From assembly GCA_022497145.1 (NCBI GenBank), contig MU385874.1:186001-250000 (forward strand): a stretch of 64,000 nt of DNA. Direction: 5' to 3'. The translations under genes were made by a program, and so were the position numbers. The notes beneath the pieces are model-generated. The model did not search any database, was not told the origin of the DNA, and saw only the letters and a program-made list of their open reading frames with translations. The DNA comes from Rostrohypoxylon terebratum. Taxonomy: Eukaryota; Ascomycota; Sordariomycetes; Xylariales; Hypoxylaceae. Below are positions 1 through 10,602 of this stretch, one piece after another. Numbering within the stretch: position 1 is the stretch's first letter; each line of letters opens with the position of its first letter.

Positions 1-741
1 TGTCTGGATAGCCGCCTGACACGTGCCACCAGTCGCAATGACGGGGTCTACGATGATGGCTAGACTAGATGCGTGTGTGCCGGGCTCGCTCGTCGAGGAG
101 ACGTGCTGGGGGAGGTTGTTGTAGTATTCGACGGGCTCAAGGGTGCTGGGTTCTCGGTACAGGCCTAGGTGGTGTACGGGAACTGGCTCGGGTAGTATGG
201 TTTGTATTGCTTGAGATCGGATGATGAGCCTATAAGTTATATAATATAGGGGTAGGCATTTGTATATGTGGAGGGATATTATGCAGTGTTAAGGATGAGA
301 AGCGGTGGACACACCTTCTACCATGCCCAATCCCGATCTAAGGATTGGTACTATGGACAACGCTTCCGGACGCACCGTTGTAGTCGTGTATTCGAATCCG
401 ATCGGAGTCTCGTCCTATGCAAGGGTATGTGTTAACGTTAACCATCCAAGTATGTACAACCTTATACAGATACTACTACTAGGTAGGTATGTATGCTCCT
501 CCGATGGATTGGACACATAGATCCGGGTAAGATAAGCGCTGGAAGGGTTAAGGCTTTAAGCTACCTTTGGTCCATCGACGGGCGTCAATGCCGAACCCAG
601 GGCCTCACATCCGAGAATCAAAGCAATATCGTTTATTAGGGACTTGACCTCTCGCGACTCCGTCCTCTTGGATCTAAGACGACTAAGCTTGGCCCTGAGA
701 CACGGGTGCTGAGAGACGTGGACATTTGGCGGCAGAGACAT
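1..741 (-). CDS. uracil phosphoribosyltransferase, 5' part (cut by window edge)
   Basis: Pyrimidine salvage enzyme converting uracil plus PRPP to UMP in the cytosol. Three exons join in frame: 565-741 (ATG at 741), 315-414 and 1-209 (continues beyond the window). Exon 1 has the N-terminal NVHVSQHP and LINDIALILGCEA segments; exon 2 has VPILRSGLGMVE; exon 3 has PVPVHHLGLYRE, LEPVEYYNNLP and the PRPP-binding loop VDPVIATGG. These match the UPRT family in order and spacing. Introns are 415-564 and 210-314, with GTAGCT/GTGTGT donors. The intron between exons 2 and 3 splits an Ala codon. The C-terminal end is outside the window. It is transcribed divergently from the fluoride exporter. The family assignment is firm; the exon limits are inferred from frame continuity. 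Confidence 0.9.
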
Positions 742-1659
742 TGCGGGTTCCCGGGGTATCTATAGTACAATACCAGTAGAATAGACAGAACAGATATATG
801 TATTTGTATTGTATATGACGATCGATAGTAGACAGCTCGAACAAAGTCTGAAGTCCAAGAGAGGTAATTAGAAAGAAAAAAAGGTGAAGATCGGAAATGA
901 CGGAATGTATGGAGTATAGAAGGTATGGAAGAAGAGCAACTTGCTCCTGCTAAGTTCCTAGGTCAGTTTCACTTTTCACTTAAGGCTTCTCAATTGGGCT
1001 GGCCATTGGGAAGCAACAGTAGGGCTCCAGCTATCGAAGAGTTCCAATTCCAAAGTTCCGGACGCGGGGCAGCTACAGCTATCATTGCCCCACATTCTCC
1101 ACCGTGTCAGGCGCGCTAAACCGATTCATGATAACGGCCTTGATAAGAAACTGATACTACGTACGTACCTAGGTACCTAGGTACCGTACATAGGTGGGTA
1201 CTTGTGAATACAGTCTTGTACTACTTCTGTACTAGTGTATTGTACATATGTACATAGAATGTACGAAGTATTGTACCTAACACGCGCCGTAATAACATTG
1301 AAGATTGCGAACGCCTGTGTACTATGTACTACTCTCGCGTACTTCATTGTCTTGTATTTTACCTAATAATCTAATGACCGAAAATCCCTGCCAAGAGGAG
1401 AATTAATTCTTACGACTTCCGTAGCAATTGACAACGTCCAGACTTTATTTTTCTCATTATTTTTTTTTGTAGATTCTTAACGACAACATACATTTAGATG
1501 CTTTTCAAACGTACATACCTCTAGCATCTCCCAACGTTCATTTCGGATTTCAGCGGCGGGTTTCATTGTTTTTCTAATTGAGCAGGTTATCAAATAAAAG
1601 TTGACAAAGTTGACATAGTAACAATATCCTCCACTTCTGACTCAAGACGGGATATCGTA
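742..1659. promoter_or_regulatory. divergent intergenic region, UPRT / fluoride exporter
   Basis: No gene seen. It is the shared upstream region of two divergent genes. The part at about 1155-1345 is unusually dense in GTAC tetranucleotides, including an ACGTACGTACCTAGGTACC-type run near 1160-1185. A poly-T tract lies near 1460. An ORF at 925-1119 has no recognisable similarity and is treated as chance. Confidence 0.5.
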
Positions 1660-3276
1660 ATGGAGGAAAAGCAATTCAATCTGTCTAACCCTTCCTCATC
1701 ACATGATTCCCGCCAACCCGATTCACAGCATGACCAGCATGGCCAGCATGGCCTCTCGGTCGCTAGGCACGGCCACGCGCATAATAATAATTCTAGCTCG
1801 CGTCCAAGTTCGGTAGGACTCGACGCGCCACAGCTACACAACCCAGACGAAAAAGACAGTCGCCTAGATTCCGATTTGCCACTCGCAGCGGAAAAATCGA
1901 AAACATCCAAAGGCAAAAAAAGCCAAGAGAGCTATGATATTCCTGACTCTTACGTCAACGTACCGGAGCTAGAGGAAATAGCCCCTATCCCCAGTCGGGA
2001 CGCAGAAAGATGGAGACCCAGTCCCTTTCTTGAGGACGAACGAGAGATCGAACGCCGATTTTCTGACCGACAAGAGTTACAGCAGCAAGGCGGCGATGAA
2101 CCACAAAAAGCCGAGCAAGAGCCAGAGATAGAAGAAGAGGAAGAGGACCACGTATCGAGACTGGCAACTGAGATTTACACAATCTCGTACCTGATTCTCT
2201 TCGCCATATTTGGTACCCTTGCTCGCCTCGGACTGCAGGCCCTCACTAACTATGTCGGCGCTCCCGTCACTTTTAGTTCCGTATGGCCTAACTTTGCAGG
2301 TAGTATGGTCTTAGGCTTTCTTGCCGAAGACCGTATGCTCTTCCGCCACGAATGGGGCACGCCGACGTACGAGTTACAGCTTATGAGAATCAAGGAGATG
2401 CAAGCTGGTGAGACAGGAGAGTCTGACTCTGATAAGGCCGCTCTCGACCTTGCTGCTGCGAAGAAAGGACATGCAGCCATCAAGAAGACTATCCCGCTAT
2501 ATATCGGACTAGCCACCGGTTTCTGCGGTTCTTTCACGTCTTTCTCCGCCTTCATACGCGATATCTTCCTTGCTTTATCTAACGACTTGCTCACGCCCGC
2601 CACCGGACCAGTGACTGTTCCTAGAAATGGCGGCTACTCATTTATGGCTCTTATAGCCGTCGCCATTACCACTGTCTCCTTATCCCTTGCTGGTCTCTTC
2701 GTCGGAGCGCATCTCGCCTTGGCTTTAGAAAAGATCACGCCATCGCTTCCTTTCAATTTCACACGTAAATTCCTAGACCCATTTTCAGTCTTCCTAGCAT
2801 GGGGTTCATGGATTGGGGCGATTTTATTATCAATTCTTCCACCAGACAGGTTCATCAATGAGGGAGAATCGGAGATTTGGCGCGGTCGGGCCACATTCGC
2901 ATTGGTATTTGCTCCGCTAGGATGCCTTGGAAGATTCTACATTTCTCTATACCTCAATAAGTACTTGCCGGCATTCCCACTAGGCACCTTCACCGTCAAT
3001 ATATTGGGCACGATGGTGCTTGGCATGGCATGGGACCTCGCGCACGTTCCCGTTGGCGGTGTGATTAGCTGCCAAGTATTCCAAGGGATCGAGGATGGGT
3101 TCTGCGGATGCTTAACCACCGTTTCGACCTGGGTCGCCGAGCTGACTGCTTTGAGAAGAAGGCATTCTTATGTGTATGGAGGAACGAGCGTACTTGTTGC
3201 GCTTGCCTGCATGGTGGCTATTATGGGTGGCTTGAGATGGAGTGACGGCTTTAGTTCGTTGAAGTGCCTGCATTAA
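1660..3276 (+). CDS. fluoride export protein, fused two-domain CrcB/FEX type
   Basis: Plasma-membrane fluoride channel/exporter that removes F- and protects the cell from fluoride. Single exon, 538 residues. Residues 1 to about 168 are hydrophilic and low complexity (His/Gln/Ser-rich, then a run of Glu near 157-162). Two CrcB-like halves follow. The first begins at about 171 and holds GTLARLG, NFAGSMVLG and FCGSFTSFS. The second, from about 425, holds GCLGRFY, GTFTVNILGTMVLG and FCGCLTTVSTW. The repeated Gly-Arg, Asn-Gly and Phe/Ser-Thr motifs are the family signature. The fused arrangement is typical of eukaryotic FEX. The N-terminal extension is long: yeast FEX proteins are about 375 residues. 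The ATG at 1660 follows TCGTA and is the first in frame. Neighbours do not add functional context. Confidence 0.92.
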   Translation: MEEKQFNLSNPSSSHDSRQPDSQHDQHGQHGLSVARHGHAHNNNSSSRPSSVGLDAPQLHNPDEKDSRLDSDLPLAAEKSKTSKGKKSQESYDIPDSYVNVPELEEIAPIPSRDAERWRPSPFLEDEREIERRFSDRQELQQQGGDEPQKAEQEPEIEEEEEDHVSRLATEIYTISYLILFAIFGTLARLGLQALTNYVGAPVTFSSVWPNFAGSMVLGFLAEDRMLFRHEWGTPTYELQLMRIKEMQAGETGESDSDKAALDLAAAKKGHAAIKKTIPLYIGLATGFCGSFTSFSAFIRDIFLALSNDLLTPATGPVTVPRNGGYSFMALIAVAITTVSLSLAGLFVGAHLALALEKITPSLPFNFTRKFLDPFSVFLAWGSWIGAILLSILPPDRFINEGESEIWRGRATFALVFAPLGCLGRFYISLYLNKYLPAFPLGTFTVNILGTMVLGMAWDLAHVPVGGVISCQVFQGIEDGFCGCLTTVSTWVAELTALRRRHSYVYGGTSVLVALACMVAIMGGLRWSDGFSSLKCLH

Positions 3277-3871
3277 CGGACATCCGGTGGGGATGTCGTC
3301 AATACACGGCACACGGGCTCAATCGCAGCATATGATCAATTATCTACCTGAGACGAACGGACGACTCACAAAGACGATGACATATGACTTTATGAAATAG
3401 TATTCCATTCGTTGAAAACAGCTCAGGGATTTCGGTATGGGCTTTGTCGCGAGGGTCTTGGTTGGCATTTTATGAAATTGAGCGCCATCTAAGTTTAGGA
3501 TGGCTTGGAGAAGTCCGTTTGAGACATGAGTTCTATTATCTCATAAAAAAGAAGACTACATCACTGTATCTAATATATACTATTTAATGAGGAAGACTAC
3601 AATATTCAGAGTCGTATAATGGCAATTTCTCATGGAATTGACACTTCACCACATATACCTTTAGTTACGGCTTTAGGGTCCCTTTGCCCGCCTCTTACAA
3701 AGCAATTCGTATTCGTAATCGCACCGGGTACTCAAGGTCAGCATCCATAAAATAACTAACACGAATGGGCAGCAAAAATCATAACGGAAAAACATGGAAA
3801 TATGCTTATATACGTAATGGCATCTCCCTAGATATCGCTCAGAAGCAGATTATGCACACCTGGCACATACT
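3277..3871. other. convergent intergenic region
   Basis: Lies between the 3' ends of the fluoride exporter and the acyltransferase. I see no gene. The ORF at 3765-4022 overlaps the acyltransferase end on the other strand and is a shadow. AT-rich in its middle (3540-3620), as expected for two 3' UTRs. Confidence 0.5.
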
Positions 3872-5305
3872 CTATCGTACTCCTTCTGGTGCAGCGCATT
3901 TCTTCTCAAGCCACCTAGCGAAATTCGTCGAAGGTACATCGATTCCTCTCCAGAATACATCGGAAGCCCATATAACAATAGGGAAATATAGTGTGGTAGA
4001 GATGACGAAACTGATGGCATAAGGCCAATACCCCTCCTTGCCTATGTAGGCCCAGCAAGTGCTCAGCAGCCACTTGCCAATGGTTCGGTTCCCGAGACCG
4101 TGGACGAGGTAGAGCGCAAAGCTTATGCGCCCGAGATAACGAGCTGGGCGAGTAAGGAAGAAAGATTGAACTGATGGGAAGAACACCATAGGTCCGACGA
4201 AAAGGATGGCGCCGATCGCCAACCAGAACCTCCGACGGTAAGCCGTCAAGGGCCAAACATACTTCGACCAGACATACCCAGGAGTTGCGGTGTTATGGTC
4301 GCGAGGATAACCACATAGGAAAAGCCCGAGTATCATCGTAAGGATAAGCAGGGCATTGACCAGCTTCCTGGCCAACGGGTTCTTGGGCTTCTTGAGTAGG
4401 ACTTCAAGTTCTGCCAACGTCATGCCGGCGATGAACAGCGCGACGTCCCAACGTCTGTGGCCGAAAGAATGGGCCATGATGACTCCTTCGACAGCCAATC
4501 GAACTGCGGTTCGGGTCTTTGCCAACCCGACAAGTAGCAGGAAGATGACCATGGAACCACGGAACTCGACAGCGATGGACCATAATTGCGGGTTATAGAA
4601 ACCGGAAAAGTCCGCGTCCCAATCCCACGGGTTGGATTCCATGTCGAGGTACTCAAGGTACGAATTCAAACTGTGATGGAACGGTTTGCCGTCCACCTTC
4701 TTAGGCACGCTGACGAGACCAACGCATGCGCATAAGAAAGCCAACGTGCTGGAGGCGAAGGCGGGAAGGAATAAGCGGATCGCCCGACGGAAAGTGAGCG
4801 ACGTCAGGCCGGAGAACAACTCATTGTACTCGCGGCGGTGCATGCGCTGGATGAAGCGATGAGAAAGGACGAAGCCGGAGACGACAAAAAATACAGAGAC
4901 CATGGCGGCGCCGGAGTAGATGAGGCGGATGAACGGGAGTAACCAGAACGACCTGTTGTCCTTGTACCCCCATCCTGAGTTGACTACCGGGTAGGGGGTG
5001 TGAGTCCAGTGGAGGATGAAGACGATCAAGGAGGCGACACCGCGGACGCCATCGAGATACTCGGTGGCATAAGGCTTCTTCGCCGGCGCACCGGACTTCT
5101 CAGATGCATCGGAAGTTGACGACCGCCTCCCTAAGAAACTCGGCTTCAAAAAAGCAAGTGCTCGCCATAAAGCCGCACGCGGCGAAACCGAACGAAGACT
5201 TTTCCTCCATGCGGGCGGCGAACTGGTGCGAGAGAACTCTCCCGTAGGTGAACTCGGGAGAAGGGATTCTTCATCCTCCCTACGTTGGTGACCGGGCAGA
5301 TGCAT
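3872..5305 (-). CDS. acyltransferase-3 family integral membrane protein
   Basis: Membrane O-acyltransferase of the acyltransferase-3 superfamily, which moves acyl groups onto sugars, lipids or small molecules; the substrate here is unknown. Single exon, 477 residues. Residues 1-80 are polar and Ser/Arg-rich (likely cytosolic). The signature YLDGVRGVASLIVFILHW (from about residue 83) leads the first membrane helix, with the family's catalytic His in or just after it. FVVSGFVLSHRF follows in the next hydrophobic segment, and about ten hydrophobic stretches fill the rest, including the late GRISFALYLVHGLG segment typical of the family's last helices. The ATG at 5305 is the first in frame. Fungal members sit near varied genes, and the neighbourhood gives no hint of substrate. 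Confidence 0.85.
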   Translation of the reverse strand: MHLPGHQRREDEESLLPSSPTGEFSRTSSPPAWRKSLRSVSPRAALWRALAFLKPSFLGRRSSTSDASEKSGAPAKKPYATEYLDGVRGVASLIVFILHWTHTPYPVVNSGWGYKDNRSFWLLPFIRLIYSGAAMVSVFFVVSGFVLSHRFIQRMHRREYNELFSGLTSLTFRRAIRLFLPAFASSTLAFLCACVGLVSVPKKVDGKPFHHSLNSYLEYLDMESNPWDWDADFSGFYNPQLWSIAVEFRGSMVIFLLLVGLAKTRTAVRLAVEGVIMAHSFGHRRWDVALFIAGMTLAELEVLLKKPKNPLARKLVNALLILTMILGLFLCGYPRDHNTATPGYVWSKYVWPLTAYRRRFWLAIGAILFVGPMVFFPSVQSFFLTRPARYLGRISFALYLVHGLGNRTIGKWLLSTCWAYIGKEGYWPYAISFVISTTLYFPIVIWASDVFWRGIDVPSTNFARWLEKKCAAPEGVR

Positions 5306-8300
5306 GGTCGACGTTACTCAACCGGCCGATACCTTTAGCTCCCTATGACGACGTATGAAATGTCGAAGTCGATAAGGAGCGGAAGTGTGACTGTCCCTCC
5401 TTTTAGCAAATCCACCTCCTATTCAAAGTTAAGCTTTTCTTCACCTACGTAATGATCGTAACGATCGTAATGATAGCACAGATCTCGACAAGCCCTTCTC
5501 ATATCCCGGTTTTTTTTTGGCAGCCAAGACTCCCGTGGTAAAATGACTTGATCCACACAACGCGACTAGTTGGAAAGCTATCTAACAAATCTATTAAACA
5601 AAGCGCGGCAGGTCAAGTATGCTACCGCATTCCAGCTGACCGCATTCTACTGCAAATAGCGTGGGTTTCGATGAGAAGTTGCTAATGTTGCTAAAAAGGG
5701 GTGTGATTCCCAATTCAGGTATAGGAAAGAGTGTACCTAGGTCCTAGGTACGGAACGAGACTGAGGCAACCTTCACCGAAGCCGGTGAAGAGGAAGAGAG
5801 GGGGAAAAAAAAAAGACAAATATACCTTGTATAGTACTAGGTATAGGTAGGTAGACAGGTAGGCAGGTAGGTAACTAATAGATATTCTACCTGGTAGGTA
5901 AAAGATATTGATATCTAATACTAGCAGAAGGATTCAAATGCTCGAATCCGAACCCTCCGACATGTGTATCTAACACCTACCTACTAACACTGACATTGTT
6001 TGTTCAACATGACCAGAAAAGGAACGTGGCATCGGATGCTTCCCTACTTGGTTTAAGGCCTGTCTGGGTCTGCTGGTCTTTCAGGCCGTCGGGAATCGGG
6101 CGTCGAGATAATGGATTGAGAATCTTCCCCTTAGGACATTGCTGGTTCGCCGGTTATGCTGGGTATGCTGGGTATGCTGGGGAATATCCTCACAACTTAC
6201 AAGTTGCTTCGTCACGTTCAACACCATCAGAATGGAGGAACCGTCCCAAGGTCGATCGCGGAAAGATTAAGATTCAGGGCTCAGGGCTTGGGCGGTATAT
6301 TATCATCCCACCTCCAATCACAGGCTACGGGAATACCGGATCTGCACGTTAAAGGTCTGAAAAGGCTTAGCATACGTAGTGCCAAGAGCTGCAGAATTGC
6401 ATGCCAAGAGTTTGTGTTGTCGCAGGAGTCGCGAGCCCTTGCAGATAGGAGGATAGTGGTAGTTATACTTCGTACTAGTGCTAGTGGTTTTTTTTTTTTT
6501 CATGTGCATTTTGTCGCTGTCGAGTTTTTATTTCCACATCCCATCCACATTTATCTGATCATTTATTATAATTCCTCTATACCTATACCTACTACTCCCC
6601 TAGTCGGATAAAACTTATCAAAGAGCAGATCATTTCTTCAACAATATTAGTTTCTCTACCCATACCTATGCTAGCTAATGCGATTGATCAAATAGCAACA
6701 CCCCATCTCACAATCTCACAAGACCAATAGCCCCATACGGAAGGTCTTTCAAAGAGGTTTCGCCGCACGCGACTTCAATCGAAGCGAACTTCAAAGTAGC
6801 ACGTGTACGATTCCCCAGAAGAGAAGGAGATCAAGGAGATCAAAGATCAAGAGCAAGACCACCAAGACTATCGTCGGACATTCAAGTAACAGAATGTCTG
6901 ATAACGCATCAGAATGACGAGCTCGAGTGGAAAAAGCTTACCCTAATCCTTGGACCTGTTCTTGGATTTGTCCTTGGATTTGTCCTTGGATCGCGGTTGC
7001 TGGGGAGGCGAGAGTCACCAAAATTACCATTACCAACCACCATGACCGATGACTCCGAAACAACTCGCAGAAGACAAGAGATCACGATGGCTTGTGCCAT
7101 TGTTAGATATTTGTGTTAGGTAATGCAGATTCGTATGTACGTTACCCAAAAATACCCAACTGCTATTCACATTAACACGTCTCGCGTCTTCCGAACCTCG
7201 CTTGAGTCTCCTGAGTTTCCTGGGTTTCCTGAAAGTTTCCTTCTATTAAGTCTAACAAATTAGTTGTCACTACTATTATTACGCTACTGATGCTATTATT
7301 GCCACTACTTACATACATACTAGGTATGTTATGTAGCGTAGTGTAGTGTAGTCAGTAGTGTAGTGTAGTGTGATGATATATAGCCTGACTGGGGCCATTA
7401 TATGCAAATTATATATCATTTATATGACTATGTCCGAGCTTCTGATTGGCGAGCTCAACTTCATCTCTTCCCAATACAGGAAAACCTTGTACCCTGGATC
7501 TTTGTACTAGTACAGCATATTTTTTTTCCCTCTCTCTTATTTTTCTTCTTATCGTCGCATCGTGACGTGGGGTAGGCCAGTCACCTTTCTTCCTCCTAGG
7601 TTCTTAGTTGCTTGGCGGCTCTATGAACCTGGATTGGAAGGCCGAATTCTATATCCCAGAAGTTGGGATCTTCGCCATGCAAATTCGGTACTTTTCTCGC
7701 TACCATGAGTCCATGACTACCGTAGACCTTGTACAATGCAGGTCCTCCCTCCGGTCCCGTCTGGCTGAATCCCAAGATGATTCGCCCGCCCTCCCGCCTT
7801 GTGAAATTCAGGGATGTGGGCATCGTTGTGGACATTAGGCATTAGGCCTACATTGGAACATCGATAATGTTAGTCCGCGGCTGGTCCGTCTGAGTAGGCA
7901 AGTGCTCGTGTGCTGTCGATCCGTTTCCTATACTGCTTGCTCGGTCTGTCCTCTGTTTTCTTCCACCTGCTTATGAGAGTTCTGTCTCGTCAACAGATGC
8001 AACCATCGTGAGACCACACCCCCCGAGCTGATAACGGTCATGAGCTTTTCGACGTCCAGATTGGCTTTCTCAAGGTGACGCCCCCCTGTCCTTATCCGGA
8101 CCGAACATGTGAGAAACGGAGCACGCGATTCACGATCGTTACGTTACGGCAACTCGGTTGTCATTCCACTCTTTATCTTAGTCTTGCGCATTCACGACCC
8201 AGTATAATCCCTCCGAGAATATCAGGAGTACTTGATAGGCAAGTTTTACCTCCGGCCTTTAGAATAAGTAAAAAAAAAAATCTTAAACGACCGAATCATC

Positions 8301-8364
8301 CGTCTCTCCTCTCTTACGATAAGAACGGACGCCAAGCCGGAATATCCTGCAGTCTCTTTTCAGG
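5306..8364. other. gene-poor region of about 3 kb
   Basis: Upstream of two divergent genes. No supported gene; the ORFs here (for example 5996-6352 and 6156-6611) lack family similarity and overlap repeats. Contents: TAGGTA-rich tract 5830-5900, three copies of a 9-mer (ATGCTGGGT) at about 6156-6182, about three copies of a 12-mer (TCCTTGGATTTG) at 6952-6992, GTAGT-type repeats 7330-7375, a poly-T tract at 6488, and an A-tract just before 8280. Confidence 0.5.
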
Positions 8365-10602
8365 ATGGTGTGGTCAGGCGAGAACTTGTCTATACCTCGC
8401 CGGAGCCTCAGTCACAGCCCAGTCGAATATTCCAAAACCATGCTGTCGCCAAGAATGTTACCGCGACTTTTAATAAAAGTCCCCAACTCCCCTACTATAG
8501 AGCAAGGCACCTTCACATCACGCCGCATACGGAGGATACTATGCTTTGCCATATCCATAACATTAATATGGTTGTTAATACAGAACAGGTGGGAGACAGT
8601 CGAGTCAGATGGCCAAGGCTATACGACATTCCAGTTAATGCGCCATGCCGCACTGGAGAGCACGCCGTCGCAATGGGTGGGCGGTGGTGCCGTCGTGATG
8701 ACGAAGGGGAGCGGCGAGGATGAGAGGCAAAAGCCTCGACCGGCCAAGGAGGAGCACACTCTTTACTACGTCTTACCCGACGTTATCCGAATATCATTCG
8801 AAGAAGCAGTTAAAGACATTAAGTTAGACGGGTGGGAGGACGAGTGGTTCTCTTCCGGTTACTTTAATGCCGATAAGCATGGCCCGCTGGCCGAGCCAAA
8901 AATCGACTTCGTCTATAACTGGGTTAACGGCAGCGAGGATGCTTTTAAAGATATTCGACATAGCTATGAGTTAGATTCACCCCTCAACGACCGAGAAGGG
9001 AAGTGGATATCGCAACATAGCATCAACCGATATCGCGACTGGGATGAGTTGAGATATTCTCTCCGAAGTCTCGACGTCTACGCCAAGGGGTTCGTCAACA
9101 AGATTCAACTCCTCGTAAACTCGGTCTCCAACGGCTCTTACGATAAGGAGGACAAGAACATGCGCCCTCAACGACCTATCTGGCTCAAAGACGACGAAGA
9201 CACAAATGAACATGTTCAAGTTCTGAGTCACGAATCTTTTTTCCGAGAGAGGGAAAGGGAATGTTTACCTACCTTCAACTCGCTTTCGATCGAGTCACAG
9301 ATATACATGACTCCCTCCGACACAGACCAACTAGTCGCACTATCAGACGACATGTTCCTAGGCATGCCTCACGCGGCGTCCGATTTTTACTCGCCCTTAT
9401 TCGGACATACCATGGGTTTCAAGCCCGATCACTACAATGTGAAGCAGCTCGGCGGCAAAGACCAGATTCCCTCATTTGGGGAGAAACCGTTTGTTTACTA
9501 CACGTCATACCTCCTCAACCACCGATTCGGTGAGCGCAACCGTCACGTTCAGGCTCACTTCACCCACTCCGTCTCCCGCAGAGTGATGGAGGAAGCCATG
9601 GCTTCTTTCCCACAGCCGTCCGCGAAGGGCGCCTGCGAGCGATTCCGCGGGGAGTCCAAGTTCCAAATTTACCCTTGGTTCGCTAGTTTCCACTACACGA
9701 TCGAGAGGTTCCGGGAGGCCTTGCTATGGTCCTTCATCATGTCTCGTTCCGATAAGAACACGGACGGGTACCTTGATTGGGCGGAACGCCAACACATTCT
9801 GGAAGCCATGGAACCCGGCTGGCGCCAGCTCGCGGGCAAGGACGCCTCCAAGCCGGCAGCGCAAAGTCCGGATAGAGACCGGATGTACTACAAACTCCCC
9901 GAAATCCTACAGAGGGCAGGCCTACAGCCACCCCAAGCCAACATCAATATCCTATGGACGTCGATCGACGGACCAGAGACGATCCGAAATATCAAATGCA
10001 ACGACTTTAGCGTAGACAAGTGCTTCGGCGACTCGTTCGCGTCACCCCTGTCCGATGCCACGACGCGGAATCCGGATTTCACCGCGTCCAACATCTTCTC
10101 GCGACTATCGTACCAACATCCGCAATGCGGCGACTGCCTCATCAAATTCCTCCTCACCTCCCAACCACGGGGTCTCGAGCCCCTGCTGCCGCCCAAGAGC
10201 GTCAAGCCGCACGACCGCGAAGTGATCGTGAAGGCGCTGCGGAAGTACCAGCACACGATCGTCGACACCGACGCCATGAAGTTCGTCATGGTGAAGGACG
10301 CCGAGCAGGCCGAGACGGAGCTGCTGGAGCGCACGATACGGCGGGGCAAGGTGTTCGGGCAGTGGTGCCTGAACGACGACGTGATGACCGAGAGCGCGCA
10401 TGAGGTCGGCCGCGTGCGCGAGGTCATGACGCAAGTCTTCGAGGACCTGTGGCCCGGGCGGGGACGCTGGGAAAAGGAGGACAGTGACTACGAGGTATAC
10501 GCAGAAGCAGATGCAGACGTAGGCGTGGACGTGGATGTGGACGCAGACGTGGACGTAGATGAGAAGGCGCTGGAGAACGATGAGGTAGTCGAGGAATCAT
10601 AG
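8365..10602 (+). CDS. Stealth-family sugar-phosphate transferase (xylosylphosphotransferase-like)
   Basis: Predicted Golgi type II membrane protein that transfers a sugar-1-phosphate onto glycans. The Stealth family includes Cryptococcus Xpt1 (xylosylphosphotransferase), GlcNAc-1-phosphotransferase and bacterial capsule enzymes. Single exon, 745 residues. A short basic N-terminus precedes one membrane anchor (about residues 58-73, LCFAISITLIWLLI). CR1 is IDFVYNWVNGSE (about 170-181). CR2 is the block around YRDWDELRYSLRSLDVY (about 211-227). A later conserved block is HFTHSVSRRVMEEA (about 395-408). An EF-hand-like loop, DKNTDGYLDWAE, follows at about 459-470, as in other eukaryotic Stealth proteins. 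The C-terminus is an Asp/Val/Ala-repeat acidic tail. An ATG at 8443 is an alternative start that still keeps the anchor. The donor sugar is not predictable from sequence. Confidence 0.82.
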   Translation: MVWSGENLSIPRRSLSHSPVEYSKTMLSPRMLPRLLIKVPNSPTIEQGTFTSRRIRRILCFAISITLIWLLIQNRWETVESDGQGYTTFQLMRHAALESTPSQWVGGGAVVMTKGSGEDERQKPRPAKEEHTLYYVLPDVIRISFEEAVKDIKLDGWEDEWFSSGYFNADKHGPLAEPKIDFVYNWVNGSEDAFKDIRHSYELDSPLNDREGKWISQHSINRYRDWDELRYSLRSLDVYAKGFVNKIQLLVNSVSNGSYDKEDKNMRPQRPIWLKDDEDTNEHVQVLSHESFFRERERECLPTFNSLSIESQIYMTPSDTDQLVALSDDMFLGMPHAASDFYSPLFGHTMGFKPDHYNVKQLGGKDQIPSFGEKPFVYYTSYLLNHRFGERNRHVQAHFTHSVSRRVMEEAMASFPQPSAKGACERFRGESKFQIYPWFASFHYTIERFREALLWSFIMSRSDKNTDGYLDWAERQHILEAMEPGWRQLAGKDASKPAAQSPDRDRMYYKLPEILQRAGLQPPQANINILWTSIDGPETIRNIKCNDFSVDKCFGDSFASPLSDATTRNPDFTASNIFSRLSYQHPQCGDCLIKFLLTSQPRGLEPLLPPKSVKPHDREVIVKALRKYQHTIVDTDAMKFVMVKDAEQAETELLERTIRRGKVFGQWCLNDDVMTESAHEVGRVREVMTQVFEDLWPGRGRWEKEDSDYEVYAEADADVGVDVDVDADVDVDEKALENDEVVEES

